DNA from: Treponema sp.
GTDB taxonomy: Bacteria > Spirochaetota > Spirochaetia > Treponematales > Breznakiellaceae
Reading direction: 5' to 3'
DNA: 64,000 bases
NCBI GenBank assembly: GCA_009777535.1
Contig: WRLP01000014.1
Span: 1 to 64,000 of the forward strand
Position 1 is the first letter of the stretch. The number at the start of each line of letters is the position of its first letter. The translations under genes and the position numbers were made by a program. The notes under the pieces were generated by a model. The model ran no database searches. It saw nothing but the letters and a program-made list of their open reading frames with translations, and was not told the origin of the DNA. Below are positions 37,001-46,009 of this stretch, one piece after another.

Positions 37001-38434
37001 CATGCGATTGTTAACAAGGTAATGGGGGAGTTTAAACTTGAACCCAAAGATGCGCTTTTAACGGGAAACGGGAAAAGAATAAACCGGGGAGACGCGATTA
37101 TCAGGCGGGACGGACAGGATATTGTCTCGCCGGAAATTGCATACGCGCTAATCCTGAACAATGGCGATGGGGATTCCCTTTACCTTATCGGTCCCGAGCA
37201 GAAAATTGAAATTAGAAACGGCTCCGACTTTATAGTAAAAAAGGGAACCGTCGTGGAAGGAGAAAAAACAATAGCAACCTTCGATCCTTTTTCCGATCCG
37301 ATTATCGCCGAAGCCGGGGGAATTGTAAAATTCGAAGATGTTATTCCCGGCACAACGTTAAAGGAAGAAATTGACGAAGAAACCGGAAATATCGAAAAGC
37401 GCATAACAGAATTCCAGCTCGAAAACAAGCAGCCCAGGATATTCATTACAGACGAAGCCGGAAATGAGGTTACATCTTATTTTCTCCCCAGCGGCGCCTA
37501 CATTCAGGTCGACGAGGGCGAGAAAATCAACGCCGGCCGTACGATTGCCAAAACATTAAAAGAATCCGCTAAAGCCATGGACATTACGTCCGGCCTTCCA
37601 AGAGTCAGCGAACTCTTTGAGGCCAGGAAACCCAAAAGTCCTGCGGTTCTGGCACAGGTTTCAGGAACCGTATTTTTCCGGGGCATTGTTAAAGGTAAAC
37701 GGAAAGTGTGCGTGGATGATACCTTCGGCAGGGAGTTTACCCATTTTATCCCGATGAACAAGCGTCTTTTGGTAAGGGACGGCGACACTGTGGAAGCCGG
37801 CGAGGCCCTCTGCGTCGGAGCGACCAATCCACACGATGTTCTTAATATTCTCGGTGAAAGTACGCTCCAGCGTTATCTGATGGATGAAATCCAGCAGGTA
37901 TACAGGCTGCAGGGCGTATCAATAAACGACAAGCATATCGGTGTAATAATCAGGCAGATGATGCGTAAAGTTGAAATACGGTCTGTCGGCGATACCAAGT
38001 TTATCTACGGCTCAATGGTTGACAAATACCGTTTCCATGAGGAGAATGCCAGGGTAATTGCCGAAGGCGGACAGCCCGCCATCGCCCAGCCCCTGTTTCA
38101 GGGAATAACCAAGGCCTCGCTTAATATCGATTCCTTCCTATCAGCAGCCAGCTTCCAGGAAACTACCCGTGTGCTTACGAACGCGGCCATTGCCGGAAGT
38201 ACCGACTATCTGCGGGGATTAAAAGAAAATATTATAATCGGTCATCCGATTCCCGCCGGTACAGGTATGAAGCGTTATCGCGACGTAAAACTTTTCGACG
38301 AAGACAGCCAGGACCTGGATGTGTACATGCAGGAGATCCTTGAAAAGCGGAAGCAGGAATCCGAGGAAGCCCTGGCTGAAACTGTTTTTGAAGAATACAC
38401 ACCGGAAGATGATCAGGAAGAACAAACCCAGTGA
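34097..38434 (+). CDS. rpoC: DNA-directed RNA polymerase beta-prime subunit
   Basis: A 1445-residue beta-prime subunit. The N-terminal zinc ribbon has C60, C62, C75 and C78. The catalytic Mg motif NADFDGDQ is at 447-454. A second zinc site near residue 880-895 is [14 protein letters not shown]. The bridge and trigger helices contain [12 protein letters not shown] and [25 protein letters not shown] precedes the ATG. In T. pallidum rpoC is followed by rpsL and rpsG; here a HAD phosphatase gene follows after 6 bp. Confidence 0.97.
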   Translation: MRDIQDFDSIMIRLASPDMIRSWSYGEVKKPETINYRTLRPEKDGLFCERIFGTTKEWECYCGKFKSIRYKGVICDRCGVEVTHFKVRRERMGHIELAAPVSHIWYYRSVPSRMGLLLDLTTTALRSVLYYEKYIVIDTGDTDLKKCQLLSEEEYYDAQERYGGGFNAGMGAEAIYMLLENLNLDQMAGELRAKMIEKGAKSDKRLLKRIEIVENFRNSKNKPEWMILSVIPVIPPELRPMVQLDGGRFATSDLNDLYRRVINRNNRLKRLQTLNAPDIIIRNEKRMLQEAVDALFDNSKKKKVVKGSSNRPLKSISDMLKGKQGRFRQNLLGKRVDYSGRSVITVGPDLKMWQCGLPTKMALELFKPFIMKKLVDKDVVYNIKKAKMLVEAETPEVYAILDEVVKEHPVMLNRAPTLHRLGIQAFEPVLVEGKAIKLHPLVCRAFNADFDGDQMAVHVPLTQAAQMECWTLMLSARNLLNPANGETIVFPSQDMVLGINFLTRIKVNAKRPGSTKTETRDRIPHYSSVEEVMMAMEYKALDMEAAVRVKPTKFPVWDKVRREATLGEDGTIVTSAGRLIFNEELSSELPFINYELKEKELKALIEYVFNEKGSWVTVQMLDAIKSTGYRYATVFGATIGVDDIVVPKEKPDMIEKANKEVESIQKQWRQGHITQEERYNRVIEVWTKTNEELTNITMKTLESDRNGFNSIYMMANSGARGSRNQIRQLAGMRGLMAKPSGDIIELPIRSNFKEGLSVIEFFISTNGARKGLADTALKTAEAGYLTRRLVDIAQDMVVNEDDCGTINGIAYSSIKDGEEIVEALKDRIVGRFTLERVKHPITGEILIDVNEEVTPNIAVEIDAAGVETVRLRTVLTCEAKYGVCKKCYGRNLATNHSVDIGEAVGTIAAQSIGQPGTQLTMRTFHIGGVATKISEENRIFLKYPVYIRDVIGNHVELDNGHWLFTRRGHAIVNKVMGEFKLEPKDALLTGNGKRINRGDAIIRRDGQDIVSPEIAYALILNNGDGDSLYLIGPEQKIEIRNGSDFIVKKGTVVEGEKTIATFDPFSDPIIAEAGGIVKFEDVIPGTTLKEEIDEETGNIEKRITEFQLENKQPRIFITDEAGNEVTSYFLPSGAYIQVDEGEKINAGRTIAKTLKESAKAMDITSGLPRVSELFEARKPKSPAVLAQVSGTVFFRGIVKGKRKVCVDDTFGREFTHFIPMNKRLLVRDGDTVEAGEALCVGATNPHDVLNILGESTLQRYLMDEIQQVYRLQGVSINDKHIGVIIRQMMRKVEIRSVGDTKFIYGSMVDKYRFHEENARVIAEGGQPAIAQPLFQGITKASLNIDSFLSAASFQETTRVLTNAAIAGSTDYLRGLKENIIIGHPIPAGTGMKRYRDVKLFDEDSQDLDVYMQEILEKRKQESEEALAETVFEEYTPEDDQEEQTQ

Positions 38435-38440
38435 CAGGGT

Positions 38441-39280
38441 ATGCTGAAGAAGTTCGATCCGAAAAAAATTAAAGGTCTGGCCCTTGATCTTGACGGTACG
38501 ACTCTGCTGCCCGATACATCCCTGGGGGAGCGTACGGCCTGCTGCCTGAAAAGACTGATTTCTGACGGAGTGCAGGTGATTATCGCTACAGGCAGATCGA
38601 CAGAGAGTGCCGGGCATTACTGCGCCGCTGCCGGTGCGGCCGGTCCGATGGTATTTTATAACGGCGCCGAGGTTGTTGATATGCCTTCCGGTAAAATTAT
38701 GGAAGCTGATTTTCTGGATATTGATGTGGCCGATTTTGGTATTGATCTCGCAAGGGAGATGGGGCTCCACTATCAGATATATTTGCCTGCCAATGGAACC
38801 AATAAAGAAATGCTTCTTTTTGAAAGAGAAGGAGTCGAAGCTGAAATATATTACAGACATACCGGCACTAAACCCGTTGTAAAAGATCTGAAAACCGCTA
38901 TCGCCGGGGTGCCTGGGTGCATAAAGGCCATGTATGTGGTAGACTCCTCCAGGCATGATGAGATCAGGCGAAAAATGAAAGAGCGGTTCGGTGATCGAAT
39001 CAATATAATACGCAGCTCTCCCTCTTTTCTGGAGATACTCAGGTTAGGCGTTTCCAAAGGCAAGGGACTTACGGCAGCAATGCGGCTGCGGGGCCTGAAA
39101 GCGGAAGAGGTAATGGCTTTTGGAGACGAAGAGAACGATTTATCAATGTTCAGCGTAGCAGGATTTTCCGCCGCACCATCAAGCGCTGGAGAAAAGATCA
39201 GGGCCGCCGCCGATTTTAATTATGGATCTGTTGCCGAGGAAGGACTTGCCGCTTTCCTTGAAGAATATTTTTTAAGGTGA
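38441..39280 (+). CDS. Cof-type HAD-superfamily phosphatase
   Basis: A 279-residue HAD-IIB hydrolase of the Cof/YbiV type, acting on sugar or nucleotide phosphates. Motif I is D16-L-D18-G-T, motif II is near ATGRS, and motif IV is GDEENDLSMF; a KGKGLTAAM segment carries the conserved lysine. Substrate cannot be inferred. It begins 6 bp after the rpoC stop and its stop region overlaps the leader of the MetY gene, so it may be cotranscribed with rpoBC. Confidence 0.85.
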   Translation: MLKKFDPKKIKGLALDLDGTTLLPDTSLGERTACCLKRLISDGVQVIIATGRSTESAGHYCAAAGAAGPMVFYNGAEVVDMPSGKIMEADFLDIDVADFGIDLAREMGLHYQIYLPANGTNKEMLLFEREGVEAEIYYRHTGTKPVVKDLKTAIAGVPGCIKAMYVVDSSRHDEIRRKMKERFGDRINIIRSSPSFLEILRLGVSKGKGLTAAMRLRGLKAEEVMAFGDEENDLSMFSVAGFSAAPSSAGEKIRAAADFNYGSVAEEGLAAFLEEYFLR

Positions 39281-39285
39281 AAATC

Positions 39286-40575
39286 ATGATGAATAAAAAT
39301 TACAAATTTGAAACCCTGCAGGTACATGCGGGACAGGAAAATCCGGATCCAGCCACCGGCGCGCGGGCGGTTCCGATTTATCAGACCACATCCTATGTGT
39401 TCCCCAACTCAAAATCGGCGGCGGCCCGTTACGCCCTTACCGAGGCAGGAAACATCTACACCCGGATTATGAATCCAACAACGGATGTTTTTGAGCGGCG
39501 CGTTGCCGCCCTGGAAAAAGGCGCAGCGGCTCTGGCCCTGTCATCAGGTTCGGCAGCGACTACCTGCGCTCTCCAGAACATCACCCGTGCCGGCGATCAT
39601 ATTGTTTCGGACAACCAGATATACGGAGGAACCTACAATTTTTTTGCCACAACTTTTAGGGACATGGGTGTGGATACCACTTTTGTTGACGGCAGCAATC
39701 ATGAAAATTTTGAAAAAGCAATTAAACCGAATACCAAGGCGCTCTTTTTTGAAACTCTGGGAAACCCAAATGCCAGCATTGTAGACATAGAAGCCGTCGC
39801 GAACATAGCCCACCGCCACGGTATCCCGCTCATAGTGGATAATACTTTTGCCAGCCCATTTTTGTTAACGCCAATTGATTATGGCGCTGATATAGTTGTT
39901 CATTCGGCGACAAAATTCATCGGCGGGCATGGCACGTCGATTGGCGGCATAATAGTTGACAGCGGAAAATTTGACTGGGCGCAGAACGATAAATTCCCGG
40001 GGTTGTCTAAACCTAATCCGGCCTTTCACGGCATGGTCTTTACCGATGCCATGAAAAACCAGGCTTATATCAGCAAGGCAAGGTGTACATTGCTGCGTGA
40101 TACCGGCTCATCACTGTCTCCTTTTAACGCCTTCCTTTTCCTGCAGGGACTGGAAACACTTTCCCTGCGTGTAGAGCGGCATCTGGAAAATGCCCTTAAA
40201 GTTGTGGATTTCCTTAAAAACCACCCCATGGTGGAAAGGGTGAATCATCCCTCGTTGAATACTCACAGAGACCACAGGCACTATGGGCGGTATTTTCCCC
40301 GCGGAGCCGGTTCGATTTTTACTTTCGAGATACAGGGCGGCGCCGAAAAGGCCAACCGTTTTACAGAAAGTTTGAGGCTTTTCTCCTTTTTGGCAAATGT
40401 CGCCGATGTAAAGTCCCTGGTCATTCACCCCGCTTCGACTACACATTCCCAGATGAGCGAAAAGGAATTGCTCGAATGCGGCATTAAGCCGGCAACCGTC
40501 CGTCTTTCCATAGGCATAGAACATATTGACGATATAATTGAAGATTTGGCAAATGGCCTGGATGCGGTTAAATAA
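39286..40575 (+). CDS. O-acetylhomoserine sulfhydrylase (MetY-like)
   Basis: A 429-residue PLP enzyme of the Cys/Met metabolism family that joins O-acetylhomoserine with sulfide (or a thiol) to give homocysteine. The PLP lysine is K210 in HSATKFIGGHG, and D185 in VDNTFASP contacts the ring. Other landmarks are the N-terminal ETLQVHAGQENPDPATG and VVHSATK. The length of about 430 favours MetY over the shorter MetB/MetC. The ATG at 39286 has AAGGTGA before it. It ends before a promoter for the OmpA gene. Confidence 0.9.
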   Translation: MMNKNYKFETLQVHAGQENPDPATGARAVPIYQTTSYVFPNSKSAAARYALTEAGNIYTRIMNPTTDVFERRVAALEKGAAALALSSGSAATTCALQNITRAGDHIVSDNQIYGGTYNFFATTFRDMGVDTTFVDGSNHENFEKAIKPNTKALFFETLGNPNASIVDIEAVANIAHRHGIPLIVDNTFASPFLLTPIDYGADIVVHSATKFIGGHGTSIGGIIVDSGKFDWAQNDKFPGLSKPNPAFHGMVFTDAMKNQAYISKARCTLLRDTGSSLSPFNAFLFLQGLETLSLRVERHLENALKVVDFLKNHPMVERVNHPSLNTHRDHRHYGRYFPRGAGSIFTFEIQGGAEKANRFTESLRLFSFLANVADVKSLVIHPASTTHSQMSEKELLECGIKPATVRLSIGIEHIDDIIEDLANGLDAVK

Positions 40576-40601
40576 ACTCCATAAAATTCATGGTGTTTAT
40601 C

Positions 40602-40630
40602 TGGACAAGCGTAAAAAAACAGGTTATAAT
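40602..40630 (+). promoter_or_regulatory. Sigma-70 promoter of the OmpA-like gene
   Basis: TGGACA (40602-40607) and TATAAT (40625-40630) are separated by exactly 17 bp, about 30 bp before the ATG. This is one of the best promoter matches in the window. Confidence 0.75.
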
Positions 40631-40660
40631 GGTTATTACTGAAGCAAAAAGGAGATCATA

Positions 40661-41545
40661 ATGAAGAAATTTTTTGTTCTATTACTCGTTTTTTTACCGT
40701 TGGTTTTTGTTCTCTCCGGTGTAGTTTCCTGTTCATCGCCGCCGCCTGTTCAGGCTCCGCCGCCGCCTCCACCCCCGCCGCCTCCACCCCCGCCGCCATC
40801 GGGCCCGCCGGTTGTTGAGGTTTCCATGACGCCGGAATATTTTAGTCCGGATGGCGATGGTGTGGATGATGTATTGAATATCGCAATTAATGTAAGGGCT
40901 TTTTCGCCGGTAAGTGACTGGCACATTGAAATCCGTGAGCCCATGCCGCCTTATTTGCTGTTTTCTGAATGGAGCGGGGAAGGTAATCCTCCGGCGGCAA
41001 TTCAGTGGGACGGCTTGAGTGCATCCGGAGAACTGGTTCAGTCAGCTTCGGACTATCCGTTCAGCCTGACAGTAACCGACACTAACGGCGATTCAACCGT
41101 AAACGAAGGCGTAATAAAAGTAGATGTGCTGGTTATGCGGGAGGCTAACGGCGTTCTAAGGATATTGGTTCCTTCGATCGTATTTGCCGCCAATTCAAGC
41201 AGTATGACAACCGGTCTTGACCCTGATGTTATTGATAACAACGACTATATTCTGCGGCGCATCGCAGCGGCCCTGGAAAAATTCAGCGAATACCAGGTTA
41301 AAGTTGAAGGCCATGCGAATCCGACCGCTACAAATGCTGCGGCTAGGGAGCGTGAGCAAAGGACGGAACTTCAGCCGCTGAGCGAACAACGCGCCAGGGC
41401 AGTAGTTGATTACCTTGTCAGCCTGGGGGTTACCCGCAGCCGTTTATCTTCAGAAGGTATCGGCGGCGCGCGCACTGTAGTTGAAATCGCAGACCGCGAT
41501 AACTGGTGGAAAAACCGCCGCGTCGAATTTATTCTTGTAAGATAA
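40661..41545 (+). CDS. OmpA-family lipoprotein with FlgD-like Ig domain
   Basis: A 294-residue lipoprotein (lipid cysteine C24 in GVVSC). A proline-rich linker follows, then an Ig-like region with SPDGDGVDDVLNI (calcium-type loop) and a FlgD/FlgE-like fold, and a C-terminal OmpA peptidoglycan-binding domain from about 165 with VEGHANPT and SEQRARAVVDYLVSLGV. It should tie the outer membrane to peptidoglycan. It has a strong promoter and its own bidirectional terminator. Confidence 0.88.
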   Translation: MKKFFVLLLVFLPLVFVLSGVVSCSSPPPVQAPPPPPPPPPPPPPPSGPPVVEVSMTPEYFSPDGDGVDDVLNIAINVRAFSPVSDWHIEIREPMPPYLLFSEWSGEGNPPAAIQWDGLSASGELVQSASDYPFSLTVTDTNGDSTVNEGVIKVDVLVMREANGVLRILVPSIVFAANSSSMTTGLDPDVIDNNDYILRRIAAALEKFSEYQVKVEGHANPTATNAAAREREQRTELQPLSEQRARAVVDYLVSLGVTRSRLSSEGIGGARTVVEIADRDNWWKNRRVEFILVR

Positions 41546-41567
41546 CTGATTACAAAACTACAACAAC

Positions 41568-41609
41568 AACCCAGCGCCTAAATTCTTAGGTGCTGGGTTA
41601 TCTTTTTTC
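41568..41609. terminator. Bidirectional terminator between OmpA and citrate synthase genes
   Basis: AACCCAGCGCCTAA pairs with TTAGGTGCTGGGTT around ATTC and runs into ATCTTTTTT on the plus strand. The stop codon of the minus-strand citrate synthase gene lies at the edge of this structure. Confidence 0.85.
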
Positions 41610-42935
41610 CATCGAAATATAATCCAGCCGGGGCTGTACGCATTTGTAGGCCGGGCGGATAATTTTGCCGCCGGCGATTACTTCTTCCAGACGGTGGGCG
41701 CACCAGCCGGCTATGCGGCTTACGGCAAAGATCGGCGTGAAGAGATCCGGCGGAATTCCCAGCATTCCATAAACAAAACCTGAGTAAAAATCCACATTGG
41801 TGCATATATCTCTGTTCGGGCCCTTGTACTTTTTGAAAACCTCGGGGGTAATGCGTTCAATCAGGCGGTAAAGGTTATATTCCTTAATAATGCCCTTTTC
41901 TTCCGCCAGGGCCTGCGCTTTATCGCGTAACAAAATGGTGCGCGGATCCGTTATGGTGTAGACCGCATGCCCCTGTCCGTAAATCAAACCGGTTCTGTCG
42001 TACGCTTCACCTTGCAGGATTTTGCCAAGATAGGCGGCGACTTCTTCTTCGCTTTCCCATTGCTTTACGTTCTTTTTTATATCTTCCATCATGCCGATTA
42101 CTTTTGAGTTGGCGCCGCCGTGTTTAGACCCTTTAAGAGAGCCGATACCAGCTGCTATGGCCGAGTATGTGTCCGTATCGGCCGATGATACCAGGTGTAC
42201 GGCAAATGTTGAATTGTTGCCGCCGCCGTGTTCAGCGTGAAGAACCAGGGCCAAATCCAGAAGCTCCGCCTCATATCGTGTATACTTCTTGTCCGGCCTG
42301 ATGAGTGAAAGCAATGCCTCGGCCGTGGAACAGGTGGGTTCAGGAAGATGGATAAAAAGGCTTTCATGATTAAAATAATGTTCTTTGGCCATGTAGGCGT
42401 ATGCTGCAATGGTTGGAAAACGGGCAATGAGTTCAATGCACTGACGCAGAACATTTTCTGGAGAACAATCATCGGGGGATTTATCGTAAGAGTATAGCGT
42501 AAGTACGGAGCGTGCCAGTTTGTTCATTATGTCGCGTGATGGAGCCCTCATTATTGCGTCTTCGGCGAAATTCGGCGGCAGTTCGCGGCATTTTCCTATG
42601 AGGGCGGAGAAATCATCCAACTGCCCCTTGTCGGGGAGCTTTCCGAAAAGAAGGAGATAAATGGCTTCTTCAAAACCGAAGCGTCCCTCTTTTTCGGCAG
42701 AGCTGACCAGGGCTTCTACATCAAAGCCCCTGTAATATAACTTTCCGTCTACTGCGACTTTTTCACCTTCGTCCATTATGTAGCCGTGTACATCTCCAAT
42801 TCTGGTAAGGCCGACGAGTACGCCGGTGCCGTCAGAATTGCGAAGGCCCCGCTTTACATTGTATTTCCCGAACATTTCGCTGTCGATACTGTTATTCTCT
42901 GTAACTTGTGAAATATAATCTTTTGTATTCTTCAT
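41598..42935 (-). CDS. Citrate synthase (citrate/2-methylcitrate synthase family)
   Basis: A 445-residue enzyme condensing acyl-CoA with oxaloacetate. Active-site histidine regions are HAEHGGGNNSTF, SLKGSKHGGAN and GQGHAVYTITDPR, and the catalytic Asp is in NVDFYSGFVYG. The GHAVY form, instead of GHRVY, is common in Firmicutes-type enzymes. Substrate choice (acetyl- versus propionyl-CoA) cannot be fixed from sequence. It follows an acyl-CoA synthetase gene by 8 bp, so the pair may activate and condense a carboxylic acid, as in a methylcitrate-like or citrate-forming route. Confidence 0.88.
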   Translation of the reverse strand: MKNTKDYISQVTENNSIDSEMFGKYNVKRGLRNSDGTGVLVGLTRIGDVHGYIMDEGEKVAVDGKLYYRGFDVEALVSSAEKEGRFGFEEAIYLLLFGKLPDKGQLDDFSALIGKCRELPPNFAEDAIMRAPSRDIMNKLARSVLTLYSYDKSPDDCSPENVLRQCIELIARFPTIAAYAYMAKEHYFNHESLFIHLPEPTCSTAEALLSLIRPDKKYTRYEAELLDLALVLHAEHGGGNNSTFAVHLVSSADTDTYSAIAAGIGSLKGSKHGGANSKVIGMMEDIKKNVKQWESEEEVAAYLGKILQGEAYDRTGLIYGQGHAVYTITDPRTILLRDKAQALAEEKGIIKEYNLYRLIERITPEVFKKYKGPNRDICTNVDFYSGFVYGMLGIPPDLFTPIFAVSRIAGWCAHRLEEVIAGGKIIRPAYKCVQPRLDYISMEKR

Positions 42936-42943
42936 TCTATCCT

Positions 42944-44689
42944 CTACGTTTCCGCCGACTTACTGTCTTCATCTCTTATTTGAACCCGGCGTATTTTCCC
43001 GCTTATGGTTTTGGGAAGTTCTGTTACGAATTCCACTATCCTTGGGTATTTGTAAGGAGCGGTTGTTTTCTTTACATGATTCTGCAATTCCAGTTTTATT
43101 TCTTCTGATGCGGTATATCCCTTTGCAAGCACAACTGTCGCCTTTACCACTGTGCCGCGCTCAAGGTCGGGGACGCCTGTAATGGCGCATTCCAGCACCG
43201 CCGGATGCTCTAAAAGCGCGCTTTCAACCTCGAAGGGACCTATGCGGTAACCGGAACTTTTTATTACATCATCGGAACGGCCAACAAACCAATAATAGCC
43301 GTCTTCGTCTTTCCATGCCACATCGCCGGTATGATAAATGTTATCGTGCCACACGCTTTTTGTAAGCGCTTCGTCCCGGTAATAGCCGCCGAATATACCC
43401 GCCGGTTTGCGTTTGTCGGTACGGACAACAATCTGACCTTCTTCGCCCATCGCGCATGGAGAACCATCTTCCTTGATCAGATCGATATCGTAGCCGGGCG
43501 CGGGCTTTCCCATGGAGCCCGGCTTGGGTTTCAGCCACGGCCATGTGCAGAGTGATACTGTAAGCTCTGTTTGCCCGTAACATTCCCTGAGCTTTAGCCC
43601 TGTGCCTGCCAAAAACTGCTCGTAAATTTCCGGGTTCAAGGGTTCACCCGCCACCGTGCAGAATTTCAAGGCGGAAAAATCGTAACTTTTCAAATCTTCC
43701 TTTATGAAAAAGCGGTACATTGTCGGCGGAGCGCAGAAACTTGTCAGCCGGTATTTGCTGATAATTTCCAGTACCACAGACGGAACAAAACGATCGTAGT
43801 CATACACAAATACCGCTGTTTCGCACAGCCACTGTCCGTAGATTTTTCCCCAGGCAGCCTTGGCCCAGCCGGTGTCGGCAACGGTTAGGTGCAAGCCGCC
43901 GGCTTCGGCCTGGTGCCAGTATTTTGCGGTAACAATATGTCCAAGCGGATACACAAAATTATGGCGTACCATTTTCGGCATGCCTGTTGTGCCGGATGTA
44001 AAATACAGCAGCATAATGTCGTCGTTATTGTTTACATGTCCGGGCCGTGCAAAATCCGGCGAAGCCTTTTCCATAAGCGGGCAGAAATCGATCCAGGGAA
44101 CCTGGGATGCATCGGCTTTTGTTTTACTTACCGGATCAAAACCTGCCGGACTGTGAATCGAACGGACAAAGGCTTTGTATTTGATGGGAGAGCCGCCCTG
44201 CAAATTGGGATCGTTTTTCATTTTTTCTTCGGCTTCGTCAATGCGCAGCATCAAATCGGGATCATCTACGCAGATAATTCCTGCGATATCTGCGGCGCAG
44301 CACCTGTAAACAATGTCCTTTGTGGTCAAAAGATGCGTTGCCGGTATTGCGATCGCACCAATTTTGTGCAGAGCCAAAAGCACGGGCCAGTACTGCCAGC
44401 GCCGCTTTAAGATCAGCATTACAGGACTTCCCTTGACAATGCCGGCTTCTTTCAGGACATTCGCCGCCTTGTCTGTAAGGGTCTTTATTTCGCTGTATGT
44501 AAAAGCCGCTTCCGCTCCCTGTTCATCGCACCACTGGAGCGCTCTTTCGCCGCCTTTTTCTCCTGCAAGAGTGTCCATAACATCGTATGCAAAATTAAAA
44601 TTATCCGGAACATTGATCGAAAAATTTTTATAAAAATCTTCGTATGAATCAAATTCGATTTTCGGGAGATATTTTTTAAGTAATTCCAA
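42944..44689 (-). CDS. AMP-forming acyl-CoA synthetase
   Basis: A 581-residue ANL-superfamily ligase. Motifs are YFTSGTTGMPKMVRHN (P-loop), ECYGQTE, YHTGDVAWKDEDGYYWFVGR and a C-terminal PKTISGKIRR with the catalytic lysine. Overall it resembles medium-chain or acetyl-type synthetases. The start is a TTG at 44689: it has GGAG at proper spacing and gives the natural N-terminus, whereas a longer frame would run into the upstream gene. With the XRE-cupin regulator and citrate synthase on either side it forms a small catabolic unit. Confidence 0.88.
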   Translation of the reverse strand: MELLKKYLPKIEFDSYEDFYKNFSINVPDNFNFAYDVMDTLAGEKGGERALQWCDEQGAEAAFTYSEIKTLTDKAANVLKEAGIVKGSPVMLILKRRWQYWPVLLALHKIGAIAIPATHLLTTKDIVYRCCAADIAGIICVDDPDLMLRIDEAEEKMKNDPNLQGGSPIKYKAFVRSIHSPAGFDPVSKTKADASQVPWIDFCPLMEKASPDFARPGHVNNNDDIMLLYFTSGTTGMPKMVRHNFVYPLGHIVTAKYWHQAEAGGLHLTVADTGWAKAAWGKIYGQWLCETAVFVYDYDRFVPSVVLEIISKYRLTSFCAPPTMYRFFIKEDLKSYDFSALKFCTVAGEPLNPEIYEQFLAGTGLKLRECYGQTELTVSLCTWPWLKPKPGSMGKPAPGYDIDLIKEDGSPCAMGEEGQIVVRTDKRKPAGIFGGYYRDEALTKSVWHDNIYHTGDVAWKDEDGYYWFVGRSDDVIKSSGYRIGPFEVESALLEHPAVLECAITGVPDLERGTVVKATVVLAKGYTASEEIKLELQNHVKKTTAPYKYPRIVEFVTELPKTISGKIRRVQIRDEDSKSAET

Positions 44690-44721
44690 TTGATTTCTCC
44701 TATGATAAGTATTAAAACGTA

Positions 44722-45276
44722 TTAAAACACTAACGCTAAAAATTTGGCTGGTTTTCCGCCGACCGCTTTCATTCCGTGCATTTCCTGTGAATCGTAATAC
44801 ACGCAATCACCGGCGCCAAGTTCCATTTCATGGCCGCCGATGGAAATCAGCAGCCTGCCTTCCAGCACATAGTTGAATTCCTGCCCGGGATGGGTGTTCA
44901 GGCTTATCGGTTTGCTTTCCGTTTCCACTGATGCCTCTACAATGAATGGCTCGGCCTTCTTGCGGTGGAAATTGTAAGCCAGGTTCCAGTATGCGTACAT
45001 CGGCCTGCGGCTTACTTCCGGCGCCTGTCCTGCTCTGGTAAGACAAAAAGTTTTTAGTTTAGACGCTGCACCCGATATTAATTCAGACAGATCTACTTTA
45101 AAGCGGGATGCTATTTCGACCAGAGCGCCGACGGGAAAATCCTTTTCTCCGGATTCCCAGGAAATGTATTCGGCAGGATCGAATTTTAATTCTGCGGCAA
45201 GTGTCTCTGCGGATATTCCCTCGATCTCCCGCAGTACACGTACTCTTTCCGTAATGTCTTTTACATTTTCTTTCAT
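44722..45276 (-). CDS. XRE-family regulator with C-terminal cupin
   Basis: A 184-residue protein with an N-terminal helix-turn-helix (RVRVLREIEGISAETLAAEL, then ISWESGEKDFPVGALVEIA) and a C-terminal cupin_2 barrel (NTHPGQEFNYVLEGRLLI, GAGDCVYYDSQEMHG). Such regulators often sense a metabolite through the cupin and control a neighbouring operon; here the acyl-CoA synthetase and citrate synthase genes downstream. The ATG at 45276 is chosen because AGGAG stands before it; the ATG at 45288 overlaps the rpiA stop but has no Shine-Dalgarno. Confidence 0.85.
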   Translation of the reverse strand: MKENVKDITERVRVLREIEGISAETLAAELKFDPAEYISWESGEKDFPVGALVEIASRFKVDLSELISGAASKLKTFCLTRAGQAPEVSRRPMYAYWNLAYNFHRKKAEPFIVEASVETESKPISLNTHPGQEFNYVLEGRLLISIGGHEMELGAGDCVYYDSQEMHGMKAVGGKPAKFLALVF

Positions 45277-45284
45277 ATTGCTCC

Positions 45285-45986
45285 TCATTTTCTTATTTCA
45301 ACCGTTCCGTCTTTGCGGGCAATAAAAACCCTGGGACGAATGCGGGTAAAAAAACCATTTTCTACAACGCCGGGGATCCGGTTTAATTCCGTTTCCAGCG
45401 CGGCCGGATCGACCGGAGAACCAAAGCGGATATCCAAAATGATGTTCCCGTGCTCTGTGACAACGGGCCCTGCCTTGCGCAGACCCTCTCTAAGGCAGAC
45501 ATTCGCACCCAGCTTTTCCAGGGCATTGCCGGCAGTAACCCTGGCTTCGGGAACGACTTCAACCGGAACGGGGAAATTAATTCCAAGGTGTTCGACGATC
45601 TTTGTCTCATCAACGGCAATGGCATAGGATGCCGAAGAATAGGCGGCGATTTTTTCAATCAATAGTGCACCGCCGCCGCCCTTTATAAGGCGGTTACCGG
45701 CATCAACCTCATCAGCTCCGTCAATGGTCAGGTCTAGCCCGCCGGATAATTCCCGCGAGTTGAGGGAATAAAACGGAATCCCCAGCTTTTCACATTCAAT
45801 CTCTGTCTGAAAACTGGTGGCAAAGGCGCTGATATCCCGTAATTTTCCCTGTTCCAGCAGTTCTCCTACCGTGCGAACTACATGAATGGCCGTGGAACCG
45901 GTGCCAAGACCAAGCTTCATTCCCGATTTTACCAGTGCTGCTGCCGCCCTGCCGGCCGCTTCTTTCATTTTTAGCGATAAATCCAT
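45285..45986 (-). CDS. rpiA: Ribose-5-phosphate isomerase A
   Basis: Interconverts ribose-5-phosphate and ribulose-5-phosphate in the pentose phosphate pathway. The 233-residue protein carries the RpiA motifs GLGTGSTA, LTIDGADEVD and IKGGGGALL (phosphate and sugar binding) and the later VPVEVVPEARV. It starts 23 bp after the aroDE stop and its stop overlaps the start region of the XRE-cupin gene, so the cluster is probably one transcript. Confidence 0.95.
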   Translation of the reverse strand: MDLSLKMKEAAGRAAAALVKSGMKLGLGTGSTAIHVVRTVGELLEQGKLRDISAFATSFQTEIECEKLGIPFYSLNSRELSGGLDLTIDGADEVDAGNRLIKGGGGALLIEKIAAYSSASYAIAVDETKIVEHLGINFPVPVEVVPEARVTAGNALEKLGANVCLREGLRKAGPVVTEHGNIILDIRFGSPVDPAALETELNRIPGVVENGFFTRIRPRVFIARKDGTVEIRK

Positions 45987-46009
45987 TCATTCTTTCCGTA
46001 TTATAAATA

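Noticed and set aside
38219-38956. Long open frame (245 codons) on the minus strand across the end of rpoC and the HAD gene
   Set aside because: It is fully antisense to two well-supported genes, has no recognisable motif and its composition follows the complementary codons.
44690-44806. N-terminal extension of the acyl-CoA synthetase by 39 codons
   Set aside because: It overlaps the XRE-cupin coding sequence, whereas TTG at 44689 has a good ribosome binding site.
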